This document shows positions 1 through 7,150 of a stretch of DNA of 53,123 nucleotides, in pieces. This stretch comes from Selenomonadaceae bacterium (GTDB lineage: Bacteria; Bacillota; Negativicutes; Selenomonadales; Selenomonadaceae), in NCBI GenBank assembly GCA_024698045.1, contig JAILRS010000006.1, forward strand, positions 1-53,123, read 5' to 3'. Position 1 is the stretch's first letter; every line of letters starts with the position of its first letter. A program made the translations under genes and the position numbers. A model generated the notes under the pieces. The model was given only the letters and a program-made list of their open reading frames with translations. It ran no database searches and was not told the DNA's origin.

Positions 1-363
1 ACCAACCCCCCCCACCCCCCCCCCCGGCCGCCCTTCCTTTCCGGAAAATGTTGTTGCTTGTAAACACCCGACCCCCTCCCCAGAGACCTCGAAGCGTGTC
101 GGGTAGGTATAACCTATTTGCCGGAACAAAAAAAAAAAAAAAAGACTACCTGAGGTTTGAACTAAAAAAAGAGATTTACCCAAATGTTTGCCTTGAAAAA
201 ATTTGGTGAACTTGAGTGAAAGATTTGACGTAGCTTTTTTAACTAAAAATGTGTTACCTTTGAAAAGAGAAATACCAAAGCATTTGCCTTGAAAAAAGTT
301 AGATTGAAGAATAGAAACACCGGAGCATTCGCAAAAAAAAAAAAGACCTCGAAGGGATTAGAA
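1..363. other. Contig-edge region, low complexity, no confident gene
   Basis: Bases 1-30 are almost pure C runs, 128-143 is a run of 16 A and 333-344 a run of 12 A. The first ~120 bases look like assembly or library artefact at a contig end. A partly repeated segment is visible: the 12 bases TTTGCCTTGAAA, with similar flanks, occur near 187 and again near 283, suggesting a small duplication. The frame of the HNH gene stays open back to 247, but no good ribosome binding site supports a start there. No RNA gene is seen. Confidence 0.5.
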
Positions 364-993
364 ATGGATTACCGAGAAGAGTGGTTCAAGAATAACAAAT
401 CAAAAAATGGTTGGTACACATGCGAGAAGTGCGGAAAGAAACTTCGTAAGAGTGAAGTAGACATAGATCACATTATTCCGCAGAAGTACGGCGGCAGTGA
501 TAAACTTTTTAACCTTCAATGCTTATGCCAACATTGCAACAGGTCAAAGCAAGCAAGTTTAGATGATACCTTAGGAGATTTAACGAAGGCAAATACCAAA
601 CGCCTAACCAGAAAAATTAAGGAAGGTGTATCGGAAACTTTATCCAATGTCGTGAAGAAAATCGTTACGCCGAAGAAAAAGAAAACGACAACTGTTGCAG
701 CTAAGAAGACTAAAACAGTTACACCGAAGAAAACCACAACCGTTACGGCTAAGAAAACCAAGGCAACTACACCGAAGAAAACCACAACCGTCGCGGCTAA
801 GAAAACCAAGGCAACTACACCAAAGAAAACCACAACCGTTACGGCTAAGAAAACTAAGACAGCTACACCGAAAAAAACCACAACCGTCGCGGCTAAGAAA
901 ACCAAGGCAACTACACCAAAGAAAACCACAACCGTCGCGGCTAAGAAAACTAAGACAGCTACACCGAAGAAAACCACGATGAGCAAAAAATAA
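364..993 (+). CDS. HNH endonuclease-like protein with lysine-rich tandem-repeat tail
   Basis: This is a predicted DNA-binding or DNA-cutting protein of 209 residues. Residues 18-63 form an HNH zinc-ribbon module: Cys20-x2-Cys23, the Asp35-His36 pair followed by IIP, Asn50, and Cys55-x2-Cys58-Asn59. From about residue 114 the protein is six copies of a 16-residue Lys/Thr/Ala/Val/Pro unit (KKTK-x-x-TPKKTTTV), like histone H1 or AlgP-type tails, which would bind nucleic acid without specificity. I chose ATG 364 because GAAGGGA at 351-357 lies six bases upstream. A TTG at 289 would add 25 residues but reads through a 12-A run and lacks a good Shine-Dalgarno. A terminator follows directly. The substrate is unknown; it could be a homing-type, phage-derived or nucleoid-associated nuclease. 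Confidence 0.72.
   Translation: MDYREEWFKNNKSKNGWYTCEKCGKKLRKSEVDIDHIIPQKYGGSDKLFNLQCLCQHCNRSKQASLDDTLGDLTKANTKRLTRKIKEGVSETLSNVVKKIVTPKKKKTTTVAAKKTKTVTPKKTTTVTAKKTKATTPKKTTTVAAKKTKATTPKKTTTVTAKKTKTATPKKTTTVAAKKTKATTPKKTTTVAAKKTKTATPKKTTMSKK
703..990 (+). repeat. Six tandem 48-bp repeats inside the HNH gene
   Basis: Six consecutive 48-base units start at 703, 751, 799, 847, 895 and 943, and the last is degenerate at its 3' end. Each encodes a 16-residue Lys-rich unit. Units differ mostly at Thr/Ala/Val codons, so they are near-identical in DNA and could change copy number by slippage or recombination. Confidence 0.9.
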
Positions 994-998
994 AAATT

Positions 999-1029
999 GA
1001 GCGAGCAGAAATTTGCCCGCTCCTTTTTG
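999..1029 (+). terminator. Rho-independent terminator after the HNH gene
   Basis: GAGCGAGCA and TGCCCGCTC pair with one mismatch around a six-base loop, followed by a short T run. It lies six bases after the HNH stop codon and just before the lpxB promoter. Confidence 0.75.
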
Positions 1030-1057
1030 TTGACAGAGATATGTATGGAAATATAAT
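1030..1057 (+). promoter_or_regulatory. Promoter of lpxB
   Basis: A perfect TTGACA (1030-1035) and a perfect TATAAT (1052-1057) are separated by 16 bases. Transcription would begin near 1064, so the leader is very short and begins almost at the Shine-Dalgarno. This rules out the TTG at 1057 as a start for lpxB. Confidence 0.8.
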
Positions 1058-1077
1058 TGATACAGGAGGTGAGAGCG

Positions 1078-2229
1078 TTGAAGATAATGATGTCGGCAGG
1101 AGAAGCATCGGGCGATGTGCATGGCGCAGGTCTTGCCAGAGAAATAAAAAGGCTTTCACCCTCGACGGAAATATTTGGTTTCGGCGGAAATTTGATGGCG
1201 ACTTCGGGCGTGCGACTCGTACGCGATTATAAAGATTATAACGTCATGGGTGTAGTCGAAGTCATAAAAAATCTGCGGCGGATATTCAAACTGCTCAACG
1301 ACTTGACGGAAATAATCGACAAAGAAAAACCCGATTTGCTCGTCTTGATTGACTATCCCGATTTTAATTGGCGACTTGCTAAACGCGCAAAGAAATTGGG
1401 AGTAAAAATATTATCGTACATACCGCCGAGTGCATGGGCATGGCGAAAAGGTCGGGCAAAATCCTGCGCAGCGATTGCCAACGAATTTATCGCGATATTC
1501 CCGTTTGAATTGCCTGTCTATCAGCAAGCAGGAGCGAAAATATCATTCTTGGGTAATCCGCTGGTCGATACGGTAAAGCCGACAGTACCGGCATCAGAGG
1601 CACGAAAACTTTTCGGCGTAACGGAAAACGAACATGTAGTTTTGTTAATGCCGGGATCTCGTCGACAGGAAATAAAATTGTTGTTGCAACCAATGTTAGA
1701 ATCGGCGGCGTTGATGTCAAAATCGAAGGCGATAAAATTTTTCCTACCGGTAGCCGACAGTGTAGACAGGACGACTTTGCAACGGGCGATAGACAACATA
1801 GGCATTAAAGTCACGCTGATTGATTCTGCGCGGCGATATGACTTGATGAGTATAGCAGACGCGGCAATCGCTACATCGGGCACAGTCGTCCTCGAGGCGG
1901 CTTTATTGGGTTTGCCGTGCGTCGTCCTCTACAAGATGGCTCCTCTGAATTTTTTCATCGGGAAATTACTTGTCGACATAAAATATTTCAGCTTGCCCAA
2001 TATTTTGGCGAACGACTTAATTTTAACCGAACTGTTACAAGATGAAGTAACACCCGAACGAATTACCGAAGAGACAGTCAAACTTTTGCGCGGCGAGGAA
2101 AACAGATTGCATGTTGTGAAGAAATTGGAATCGGCGTGTGCTAAATTGGGAGGAGTCGGCGCGGCGACACGTATCGCCCAAAAAATTTTACAGGTCGCTT
2201 CTTCATCGGATAAAAAACTTGCAAAATAA
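1078..2229 (+). CDS. lpxB: Lipid-A-disaccharide synthase
   Basis: LpxB (GT19 family) joins UDP-2,3-diacylglucosamine and lipid X to form the lipid A disaccharide on the inner face of the cytoplasmic membrane. The 383-residue protein has the usual length and begins with the family hallmark MSAGEASGDVHGA. It also carries a central SAWAWR motif and a PGSR-QEI motif before the nucleotide-sugar-binding half. I chose TTG 1078 because AGGAGG at 1064-1069 sits eight bases upstream and the promoter lies just 5' of it. It is followed by an msbA-like gene, a logical pair for making and flipping lipid A. Its presence shows that the organism makes LPS. Confidence 0.95.
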   Translation: MKIMMSAGEASGDVHGAGLAREIKRLSPSTEIFGFGGNLMATSGVRLVRDYKDYNVMGVVEVIKNLRRIFKLLNDLTEIIDKEKPDLLVLIDYPDFNWRLAKRAKKLGVKILSYIPPSAWAWRKGRAKSCAAIANEFIAIFPFELPVYQQAGAKISFLGNPLVDTVKPTVPASEARKLFGVTENEHVVLLMPGSRRQEIKLLLQPMLESAALMSKSKAIKFFLPVADSVDRTTLQRAIDNIGIKVTLIDSARRYDLMSIADAAIATSGTVVLEAALLGLPCVVLYKMAPLNFFIGKLLVDIKYFSLPNILANDLILTELLQDEVTPERITEETVKLLRGEENRLHVVKKLESACAKLGGVGAATRIAQKILQVASSSDKKLAK

Positions 2230-2250
2230 AAATCCCTCGTTTAGAATCGA
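2228..2250 (+). repeat. Intergenic motif copy 1
   Basis: The segment AAAATCCCTCGTTTAGAATCGA recurs, less one C, at 45255-45275. Here it lies between lpxB and msbA; the other copy lies upstream of psd. The role is unknown; it could be a shared regulatory site of envelope-lipid genes or chance similarity. Confidence 0.4.
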
Positions 2251-2292
2251 CGGAGTTTATCAACAAAATTTTAAAGATTGTGAATAGCTGAT

Positions 2293-4017
2293 ATGAAAAA
2301 TTACAAAAGACTTTTGGTCTACATTAAACCCTACTTGGGAAGATTCGGGCTTGCGATAATCTGCATAATCTGCGCATCGGCGGCGAATTTATATCTGCCG
2401 TGGATTATCAAGGATATGATTGACAAAGTACTTGCCGAGCGTGATATGGCGATGCTCAATTTTATTTCGGTGAGTATCGTTGTCGTATTTTTGTTCCGCG
2501 GAATTTTTTATTACGGTCAATCATATTTGGTGTCGTATATAGGTCAGCGCGTTGTCGTGGACGTCCGTGAAGTCATGTTCAGGAAGTTTCAGCGTATGCC
2601 CATGGCTTATTTCGATAAACACCAAACAGGCGAAACTATGAGCTATTTGACTAATGACGTCGGGGCGATACAATCCGCACTTGTCGACAACCTAATCGAA
2701 TTGTTCACCGAGGCGGCAATTTTAATCGGCTCGATAGCAATGATGTTTTATCTCGATTGGAAATTGACGCTGTTGACTTTGATAACAGTGCCGCTTGTCG
2801 GGACTGCCATGAGAATTTTCGGCAAGAAGATAAAATCAACGGGGCGCGTGATTCAGGAAAAATTAGCCGATATTACTTCGCTCCTGCAGGAAAGTATTTC
2901 GTCGATTCGTGTCGTAAAATCATTCGTGCGCGAAAAGTACGAGACCGATAGATTTCGTGTCGAGAACGAATTAAATTTCCGTGCCACAATGAAAAATGTT
3001 CAGCTGACAAGTTTATTAACGCCGACCGTTGAATTTCTTGCGGCGGTTGCCGTCACTCTGATTGTTTGGTTCGGCGGCTATGAAGTCGTCAACGGAATCA
3101 TGTCGGCCGGTGCGCTCGTCGCCTTCCTGACGTATGCCGTTAATCTTGCCAATCCCGTCAAAAGGTTATCGCGCATTTACGGTCGTATGCAAAAGGCAAT
3201 GGCTGCTATCGACAGAATTTTCGCCGTGCTCGATTTGCCCGAACCGATTCACGATAAACCCAACGCGATAGATTTACCGAAAGTAAGCGGTAATGTTGTC
3301 GTCGATAATGTTACATTCAGTTACGACGGATTACATAACGCGCTTGAAAATGTCAGCTTCGAAGTAAAATCCGGACAGATGATTGCATTCGTCGGAGCAA
3401 GCGGCGCAGGTAAATCCACCATTGCCAATTTGATTCCGCGTTTCTATGACGTCAACGCAGGATCTATCAAAATCGACGGACACGATTTGCGCGATGTCAC
3501 CATTCACTCATTGCGCGAACAGATTGGTATCGTGCCGCAGGAGACACTTTTATTTTCCGCGACGGTAATGGAAAATATTCGCTACGGACGATTGGATGCG
3601 ACGGACGAAGAAGTTATCGCGGCGGCGAAGGCTGCCAATGCCGATAATTTTATTCGCGAATTGCCCGAAGGATATCAGACGAAAATCGGAGAACGCGGAT
3701 TAAATTTGAGCGGCGGACAACGTCAGCGCATGGCTATCGCGCGTGCAATGCTCAAAAATCCGCAGATACTTATCCTCGACGAGGCGACAAGTGCCTTGGA
3801 TACCGAAAGCGAAAAAATTGTTCAATCCGCGCTTGATGATTTAATGGTAGGGCGTACAAGTTTTGTTATCGCTCACAGACTCAGCACGATTTTTAATGCC
3901 GATAAAATTTTCGTCATCGACAAGGGACATATCTGCGAACAGGGCACACATAAAGAGTTACTTGCATTGGGCGGCGTCTACAGTAATTTGTATAACATTC
4001 AGTTCAGTTCTGTCTGA
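2293..4017 (+). CDS. msbA: MsbA-like lipid A ABC exporter (fused TMD-NBD)
   Basis: This half-transporter of 574 residues is predicted to flip lipid A-core across the inner membrane as a homodimer. Six membrane segments occupy about residues 1-310. The nucleotide-binding domain follows with Walker A GASGAGKS near 368, the signature LSGGQ near 472, Walker B LILDE near 493 followed by ATSALD, and the H-loop AHRLS. The gene starts 63 bases after lpxB and is probably cotranscribed with it. The closely related multidrug ABC exporters (LmrA/BmrA type) cannot be excluded by sequence alone, but the position behind lpxB favours MsbA. Confidence 0.88.
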   Translation: MKNYKRLLVYIKPYLGRFGLAIICIICASAANLYLPWIIKDMIDKVLAERDMAMLNFISVSIVVVFLFRGIFYYGQSYLVSYIGQRVVVDVREVMFRKFQRMPMAYFDKHQTGETMSYLTNDVGAIQSALVDNLIELFTEAAILIGSIAMMFYLDWKLTLLTLITVPLVGTAMRIFGKKIKSTGRVIQEKLADITSLLQESISSIRVVKSFVREKYETDRFRVENELNFRATMKNVQLTSLLTPTVEFLAAVAVTLIVWFGGYEVVNGIMSAGALVAFLTYAVNLANPVKRLSRIYGRMQKAMAAIDRIFAVLDLPEPIHDKPNAIDLPKVSGNVVVDNVTFSYDGLHNALENVSFEVKSGQMIAFVGASGAGKSTIANLIPRFYDVNAGSIKIDGHDLRDVTIHSLREQIGIVPQETLLFSATVMENIRYGRLDATDEEVIAAAKAANADNFIRELPEGYQTKIGERGLNLSGGQRQRMAIARAMLKNPQILILDEATSALDTESEKIVQSALDDLMVGRTSFVIAHRLSTIFNADKIFVIDKGHICEQGTHKELLALGGVYSNLYNIQFSSV

Positions 4018-4046
4018 TTGTAAATCGATATTGTTTGTGCTATATT
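4018..4046 (+). promoter_or_regulatory. Putative promoter of aroE
   Basis: TTGTAA (4018-4023) and TATATT (4041-4046) are 17 bases apart, giving a start near 4053 and a leader of about 30 bases before aroE. It overlaps the end of msbA by no more than the stop codon region. Confidence 0.5.
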
Positions 4047-4084
4047 CAACCCGTTGTAACTCAATAAAAGGAGTGCGATTACAA

Positions 4085-4942
4085 ATGATTTCGGAAATAA
4101 AAAACTTCGGAATTTTGGGCTATCCCGTCGTGCATTCAATGTCACCGAAAATGCAGAAGGCGGCATTTCTTGCGGCAGGATTTGAAAACTACGACTACAT
4201 ACTTTTGCCCGTCCATTCGGGGAAATTATATTTTGCCGTCGAGGCGTTAAAAGGTTTGGATTTTCGCGGCGTTAACGTGACTATTCCGCATAAATCTTCA
4301 ATCATGAAATATTTAGACGCGATTGATTCCGATGCATTGGTAATAGGCGCGGTCAACACCGTTGTAAATGACGGCGGCATGCTTACGGGCTATAACACCG
4401 ATGTTTACGGATTTCTTGCCGCGCTTGCCGAAGCGAACTTCAAACCGGATAAATGTCGCGCGGTAATTTTGGGCGCAGGCGGTGCCGCTCGGGCGATTAT
4501 GTGGGGTCTATGTAAACGCCGTGCAGATTGTATAACGGTCGGCGCACGCAATCCCCAAAAGGCAAAAAATTTAACCGATGACTTTTTAACTTACGGACAT
4601 GTGGAGTCTTTCGATTGGCAATCCGAAGAATTCAAGGAGGCAATGCAATCGGCGGATATTTTGATTAACACAACACCTTTGGGTATGTATCCGAAAGTAG
4701 ACGAAATGCCGCCCGTGGATTTGAAACTTTTGTCGGAAGGGGCTTTGGTCTACGATATAGTTTACAATCCGTTTGAAACAAAATTACTCAAGACGGCGAA
4801 GGATTTCGGTTATCGTACGCTCAGCGGCTTGACAATGTTACTCCAACAGGGTAAAGAATCCTACAGACTTTTCACGGGCGAACTTCCCGATTTGGATGTC
4901 ATGCGCAAAACTTTGGAGGAAGGTTTACACGTCAACGAATGA
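4085..4942 (+). CDS. aroE: Shikimate dehydrogenase
   Basis: AroE reduces 3-dehydroshikimate to shikimate with NADPH in aromatic amino acid synthesis. The 285-residue protein has the substrate-binding SMS motif near residue 18, VTIPHK with the catalytic lysine near 70, the NTD motif with the catalytic aspartate near 105, the GAGGAARA nucleotide loop near 129, and the TTPLGM motif. ATG 4085 is preceded by AAAGGAG at 4067-4073. The open frame extends further upstream into msbA, but without a plausible start. Its stop overlaps the next start by four bases (ATGA), so it is translationally coupled to the acetyltransferase gene. Confidence 0.95.
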   Translation: MISEIKNFGILGYPVVHSMSPKMQKAAFLAAGFENYDYILLPVHSGKLYFAVEALKGLDFRGVNVTIPHKSSIMKYLDAIDSDALVIGAVNTVVNDGGMLTGYNTDVYGFLAALAEANFKPDKCRAVILGAGGAARAIMWGLCKRRADCITVGARNPQKAKNLTDDFLTYGHVESFDWQSEEFKEAMQSADILINTTPLGMYPKVDEMPPVDLKLLSEGALVYDIVYNPFETKLLKTAKDFGYRTLSGLTMLLQQGKESYRLFTGELPDLDVMRKTLEEGLHVNE

Positions 4943-5436
4943 ATATAAGAAACACTACTTTAAATGATTTGGCGAAGGTTATGACGATTTACGAACGCGC
5001 CCGAAAATTTATGGCGGCGAACGGGAATCCGAATCAGTGGGGCGGTACGAATTGGCCGCCCGAAGATTTGATTCGTAACGATATCGCAATCGGCAAAAGT
5101 TTCGTCTGCATCGAGGGCGAAGAAATTGTCGGCACGTTTTACTATGACTTCGGCAAAGATATCGAACCTACTTACGAAAAAATTTATGAAGGCGCGTGGC
5201 TTAACGATTCTGCTTACGGTGTAGTGCATAGATTGGCGGCATCGGGAACGGTTCGCGGCGTCGGCAAATTTTGTATGACGTGGGCATTTGAGCGGAGCGG
5301 CGGACATATTCGCGTAGACACTCACCCCGATAATAAAGTCCTGCAACATTTATTGAGCGGATTGGGCTACAAACATTGCGGAACTATTTTTGTCGCTAAG
5401 GATAATTATCCGCGACTTGCTTACGAAAAATTTTGA
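4939..5436 (+). CDS. GNAT-family N-acetyltransferase
   Basis: This predicted acetyl-CoA-dependent acyltransferase has 165 residues. The N-terminus (MNIRNTTLNDLAKVMTIYE) is the first beta-alpha unit of the GNAT fold. The acetyl-CoA-binding region is weakly conserved around RGVGKFCMTWAF, and IRVDTHPDN followed by LGYKHCG matches the C-terminal strands of the family. The substrate cannot be read. It overlaps aroE by four bases and sits just before the ATPase gene, suggesting one transcript for the three genes. Confidence 0.8.
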   Translation: MNIRNTTLNDLAKVMTIYERARKFMAANGNPNQWGGTNWPPEDLIRNDIAIGKSFVCIEGEEIVGTFYYDFGKDIEPTYEKIYEGAWLNDSAYGVVHRLAASGTVRGVGKFCMTWAFERSGGHIRVDTHPDNKVLQHLLSGLGYKHCGTIFVAKDNYPRLAYEKF

Positions 5437-5446
5437 CGGTGAAATC

Positions 5447-6640
5447 ATGAACGATATAGATGCGCAGATAACAAAATTGATACATATGGAGCGACATCGC
5501 TTTGCGGGGAATGCGGCACGGGCGATAGTCGATCTCGTGGATTTACTGTTGAAATATGCAATCGAAATACAGGCAAGCGATTTACACATTGAGCCGTACG
5601 AAAAATCACTGCGCGTACGTTATCGGATAGACGGACAACTGCAGGAATTACATCAGTCGTTACCGTTGAGTTTGGCGGAGCCGTTGACGTCGCGAATAAA
5701 AGTTTTGGCGCATATGGATAGTACAGCCGCATTTTTACCGCTTGACGGAGCAATACAAACGGACGGCGTAGAAATGCGTGTGGCAAGTATGCCTTCGGTC
5801 GGCGCGGAAAGTTTGACGATACGATTGTTAAATTCTTCGCTCAAACTGCAGAATATCGATAACTTGGGATTCACGCCGGAGAATGAAAAAATTTTCAGGC
5901 AAATGATAGACAAAGCTTCGGGCATGATAATTTTGACGGGGCCGATGAATTCGGGGAAATCTACGACACTTTACGCGGCACTGCGCGAAATAAATCAGCC
6001 GACACGTTCGATAATGACGCTAGAGGATCCGATAGAACAACATGTTGACGGAATCAGTCAAATACAAGTCAACGACAAAACGGGCTTGACATTCGCGGCA
6101 GGCTTACGGGCAATGTTGCGAATGGATTGTAATTGCTTGATGGTCGGCGAAGCACGTGATGTGGAGACGGCAAAAATCGCGATACGTGCGGCGTTGACAG
6201 GTCATTTACTTTTTACTACCTTGCATGCGAATGACTCATGTAGTGCGGTCTTTCGTATGCTTGAAATGGATGTTGAGCCGTATTTATTGGCGGCGACGTT
6301 GAATTGTGTTATCGCTCAAAGATTAGTGCGGAGACTTTGCCCGAAATGTAAAAAGCTTAGCGCGGCGGATGAATACGAACGACAGATGACGGGCGCAGAC
6401 GAACTTTATCACGCGGTCGGTTGCGAAGAATGTCGCGGCACGGGATACAGCGGACGAATTGCCTTGCACGAAATTTTATGTGTCGATAAATCTTTGCGGT
6501 CGCTGATTGTCAACAGTCGTGATTTGGATGCGATAAGAAGTTGCGCGCTGGCGAACGGCTTGCGGACGTTATCGGATGATGCCGCGGAAAAAATTCGCGC
6601 AGGTTTGACGACGGTTGACGAAGTGCGGCGCGTCATATAA
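5447..6640 (+). CDS. GspE/PilB-family secretion or pilus assembly ATPase (orphan)
   Basis: This hexameric ATPase type powers type IV pilus or type II secretion assembly at the inner membrane. The 397-residue protein has the ASDLHIEP region near residue 43, a Walker A variant GPMNSGKST near 165, the Walker B region LMVGEARD near 231, the His box TTLHAND, and a zinc site made of CPKC near 299 and CEEC near 326. The usual RQDPD stretch before Walker B is RMDCN here. The N-terminal MshEN domain of full-length GspE is missing, as in short ComGA-like forms. I chose ATG 5447, just after the acetyltransferase stop; the frame is open back to 5390. No pilin, gspF or prepilin peptidase gene follows. Confidence 0.88.
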   Translation: MNDIDAQITKLIHMERHRFAGNAARAIVDLVDLLLKYAIEIQASDLHIEPYEKSLRVRYRIDGQLQELHQSLPLSLAEPLTSRIKVLAHMDSTAAFLPLDGAIQTDGVEMRVASMPSVGAESLTIRLLNSSLKLQNIDNLGFTPENEKIFRQMIDKASGMIILTGPMNSGKSTTLYAALREINQPTRSIMTLEDPIEQHVDGISQIQVNDKTGLTFAAGLRAMLRMDCNCLMVGEARDVETAKIAIRAALTGHLLFTTLHANDSCSAVFRMLEMDVEPYLLAATLNCVIAQRLVRRLCPKCKKLSAADEYERQMTGADELYHAVGCEECRGTGYSGRIALHEILCVDKSLRSLIVNSRDLDAIRSCALANGLRTLSDDAAEKIRAGLTTVDEVRRVI

Positions 6641-6668
6641 AAAAAATCTCCTGTCAAAAAGACAAGAG
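6638..6668 (-). terminator. Minus-strand terminator at the end of the riboswitch unit
   Basis: On the minus strand CTCTTGTC and GACAGGAG pair with one mismatch around five T, followed by a run of eight T that reaches the stop codon of the GspE-like gene. The plus strand has no T run, so it would stop leftward transcripts from the riboswitch unit that pass the first terminator. Confidence 0.6.
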
Positions 6669-6733
6669 CCGCCGATTCCTCAGCAAATGAAATGTATGAG
6701 CAATGTTCCCCGACCGGGGAAAAACTTTTCGCC

Positions 6734-6760
6734 AAAATAAAAATGCCCGATTCAACGGGC
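6734..6760 (-). terminator. Terminator downstream of the cobalamin riboswitch (expression platform)
   Basis: On the minus strand GCCCG-TTGAAT-CGGGC is followed by ATTTTTATTTT, a compact intrinsic terminator. It lies about 85 bases after the riboswitch core. A nested pair of stems (GGGGAT...ATCCCC around TCGGGA...TCCCGA) between the core and this hairpin could act as an antiterminator or spacer. Confidence 0.7.
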
Positions 6761-6844
6761 GTGATTGGGGATAACCAAAATTTTTCGGGACGCATAAAAA
6801 AACTTATCCCGATAAAAATCCCCTCCCTGTCGCTCGCAGGTCAA

Positions 6845-7000
6845 ACGGTGATTGTTAATCGAGCAGTTCTCCCGACTTCGGATCTTAGTTTCTCTGCGCC
6901 TTCCCAAGAAATTTTTCCCAGTGACATAAATGCAGATTCACTCCCCGTTACGGTGGCGTGACCGTTCCGGCTTTTAACCGGATTCCCTATCAAGTCTTGC
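6845..7000 (-). ncRNA. Cobalamin (B12) riboswitch, no gene downstream
   Basis: The minus strand shows the class I cobalamin riboswitch signature in order. GGGAATCCGG with a paired CCGGTTAAAAGCCGG lies at about 6966-6987. The conserved ACGCCACCGTAA core follows, then GGGGAGTGAAT and GTCACTGGG, then TTGGGAAGGCGCAGAG. The B12 box variant AAGTCGGGAGAACTGC lies at about 6863-6878. TGAT and ATCA can close the P1 stem. It has its own promoter (7040-7068) and a terminator (6734-6760). No credible coding sequence follows: the only open frame (6795 to 6409, minus) runs antisense into the GspE-like gene. Confidence 0.88.
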
Positions 7001-7039
7001 GACACTCGACTCAATCATTATGAAATTTTCAACGCTGTT

Positions 7040-7068
7040 ATAATCCTACAAAATGCCGCGCTTGTCAA
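7040..7068 (-). promoter_or_regulatory. Promoter of the riboswitch RNA
   Basis: On the minus strand a perfect TTGACA (7063-7068) is followed after 17 bases by GATTAT (7040-7045). Transcription would start near 7033, about 30 bases before the riboswitch core. It sits directly after the cysK terminator, so the riboswitch forms its own unit. Confidence 0.7.
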
Positions 7069-7079
7069 TAAAAAAATTT

Positions 7080-7112
7080 AACCGCCCAACTTCAAAGTCG
7101 AGCGGCTTTTTT
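7080..7112. terminator. Bidirectional terminator after cysK
   Basis: CCGCCCAACTT and AAGTCGAGCGG form a stem with two G-T pairs. Six T follow on the plus strand and an AAATTTTTTT tract on the minus strand. It ends the minus-strand cysK transcript and could also end plus-strand reading from the GspE-like gene. Confidence 0.75.
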
Positions 7113-7150
7113 ATTTTCGACGCCGAAATTTTAAATTGCGTCCGTCGAAA

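Noticed and set aside
1..120. Poly-C and C-rich start of the window as a biological element
   Set aside because: Long homopolymers at the first bases of a window look like contig-end or library artefact; no gene or structure can be supported.
516..1122. Long minus-strand frames opposite the repeat tail of the HNH gene
   Set aside because: They are mirror frames produced by the 48-base repeats (Val/Phe-rich and Ser/Cys-rich repeats) with no start signal.
6409..6795. 128-codon minus-strand frame following the B12 riboswitch
   Set aside because: About two thirds of it is antisense to the conserved GspE-like gene, it spans two terminator hairpins, it has no Shine-Dalgarno near its ATG, and its sequence resembles no family.
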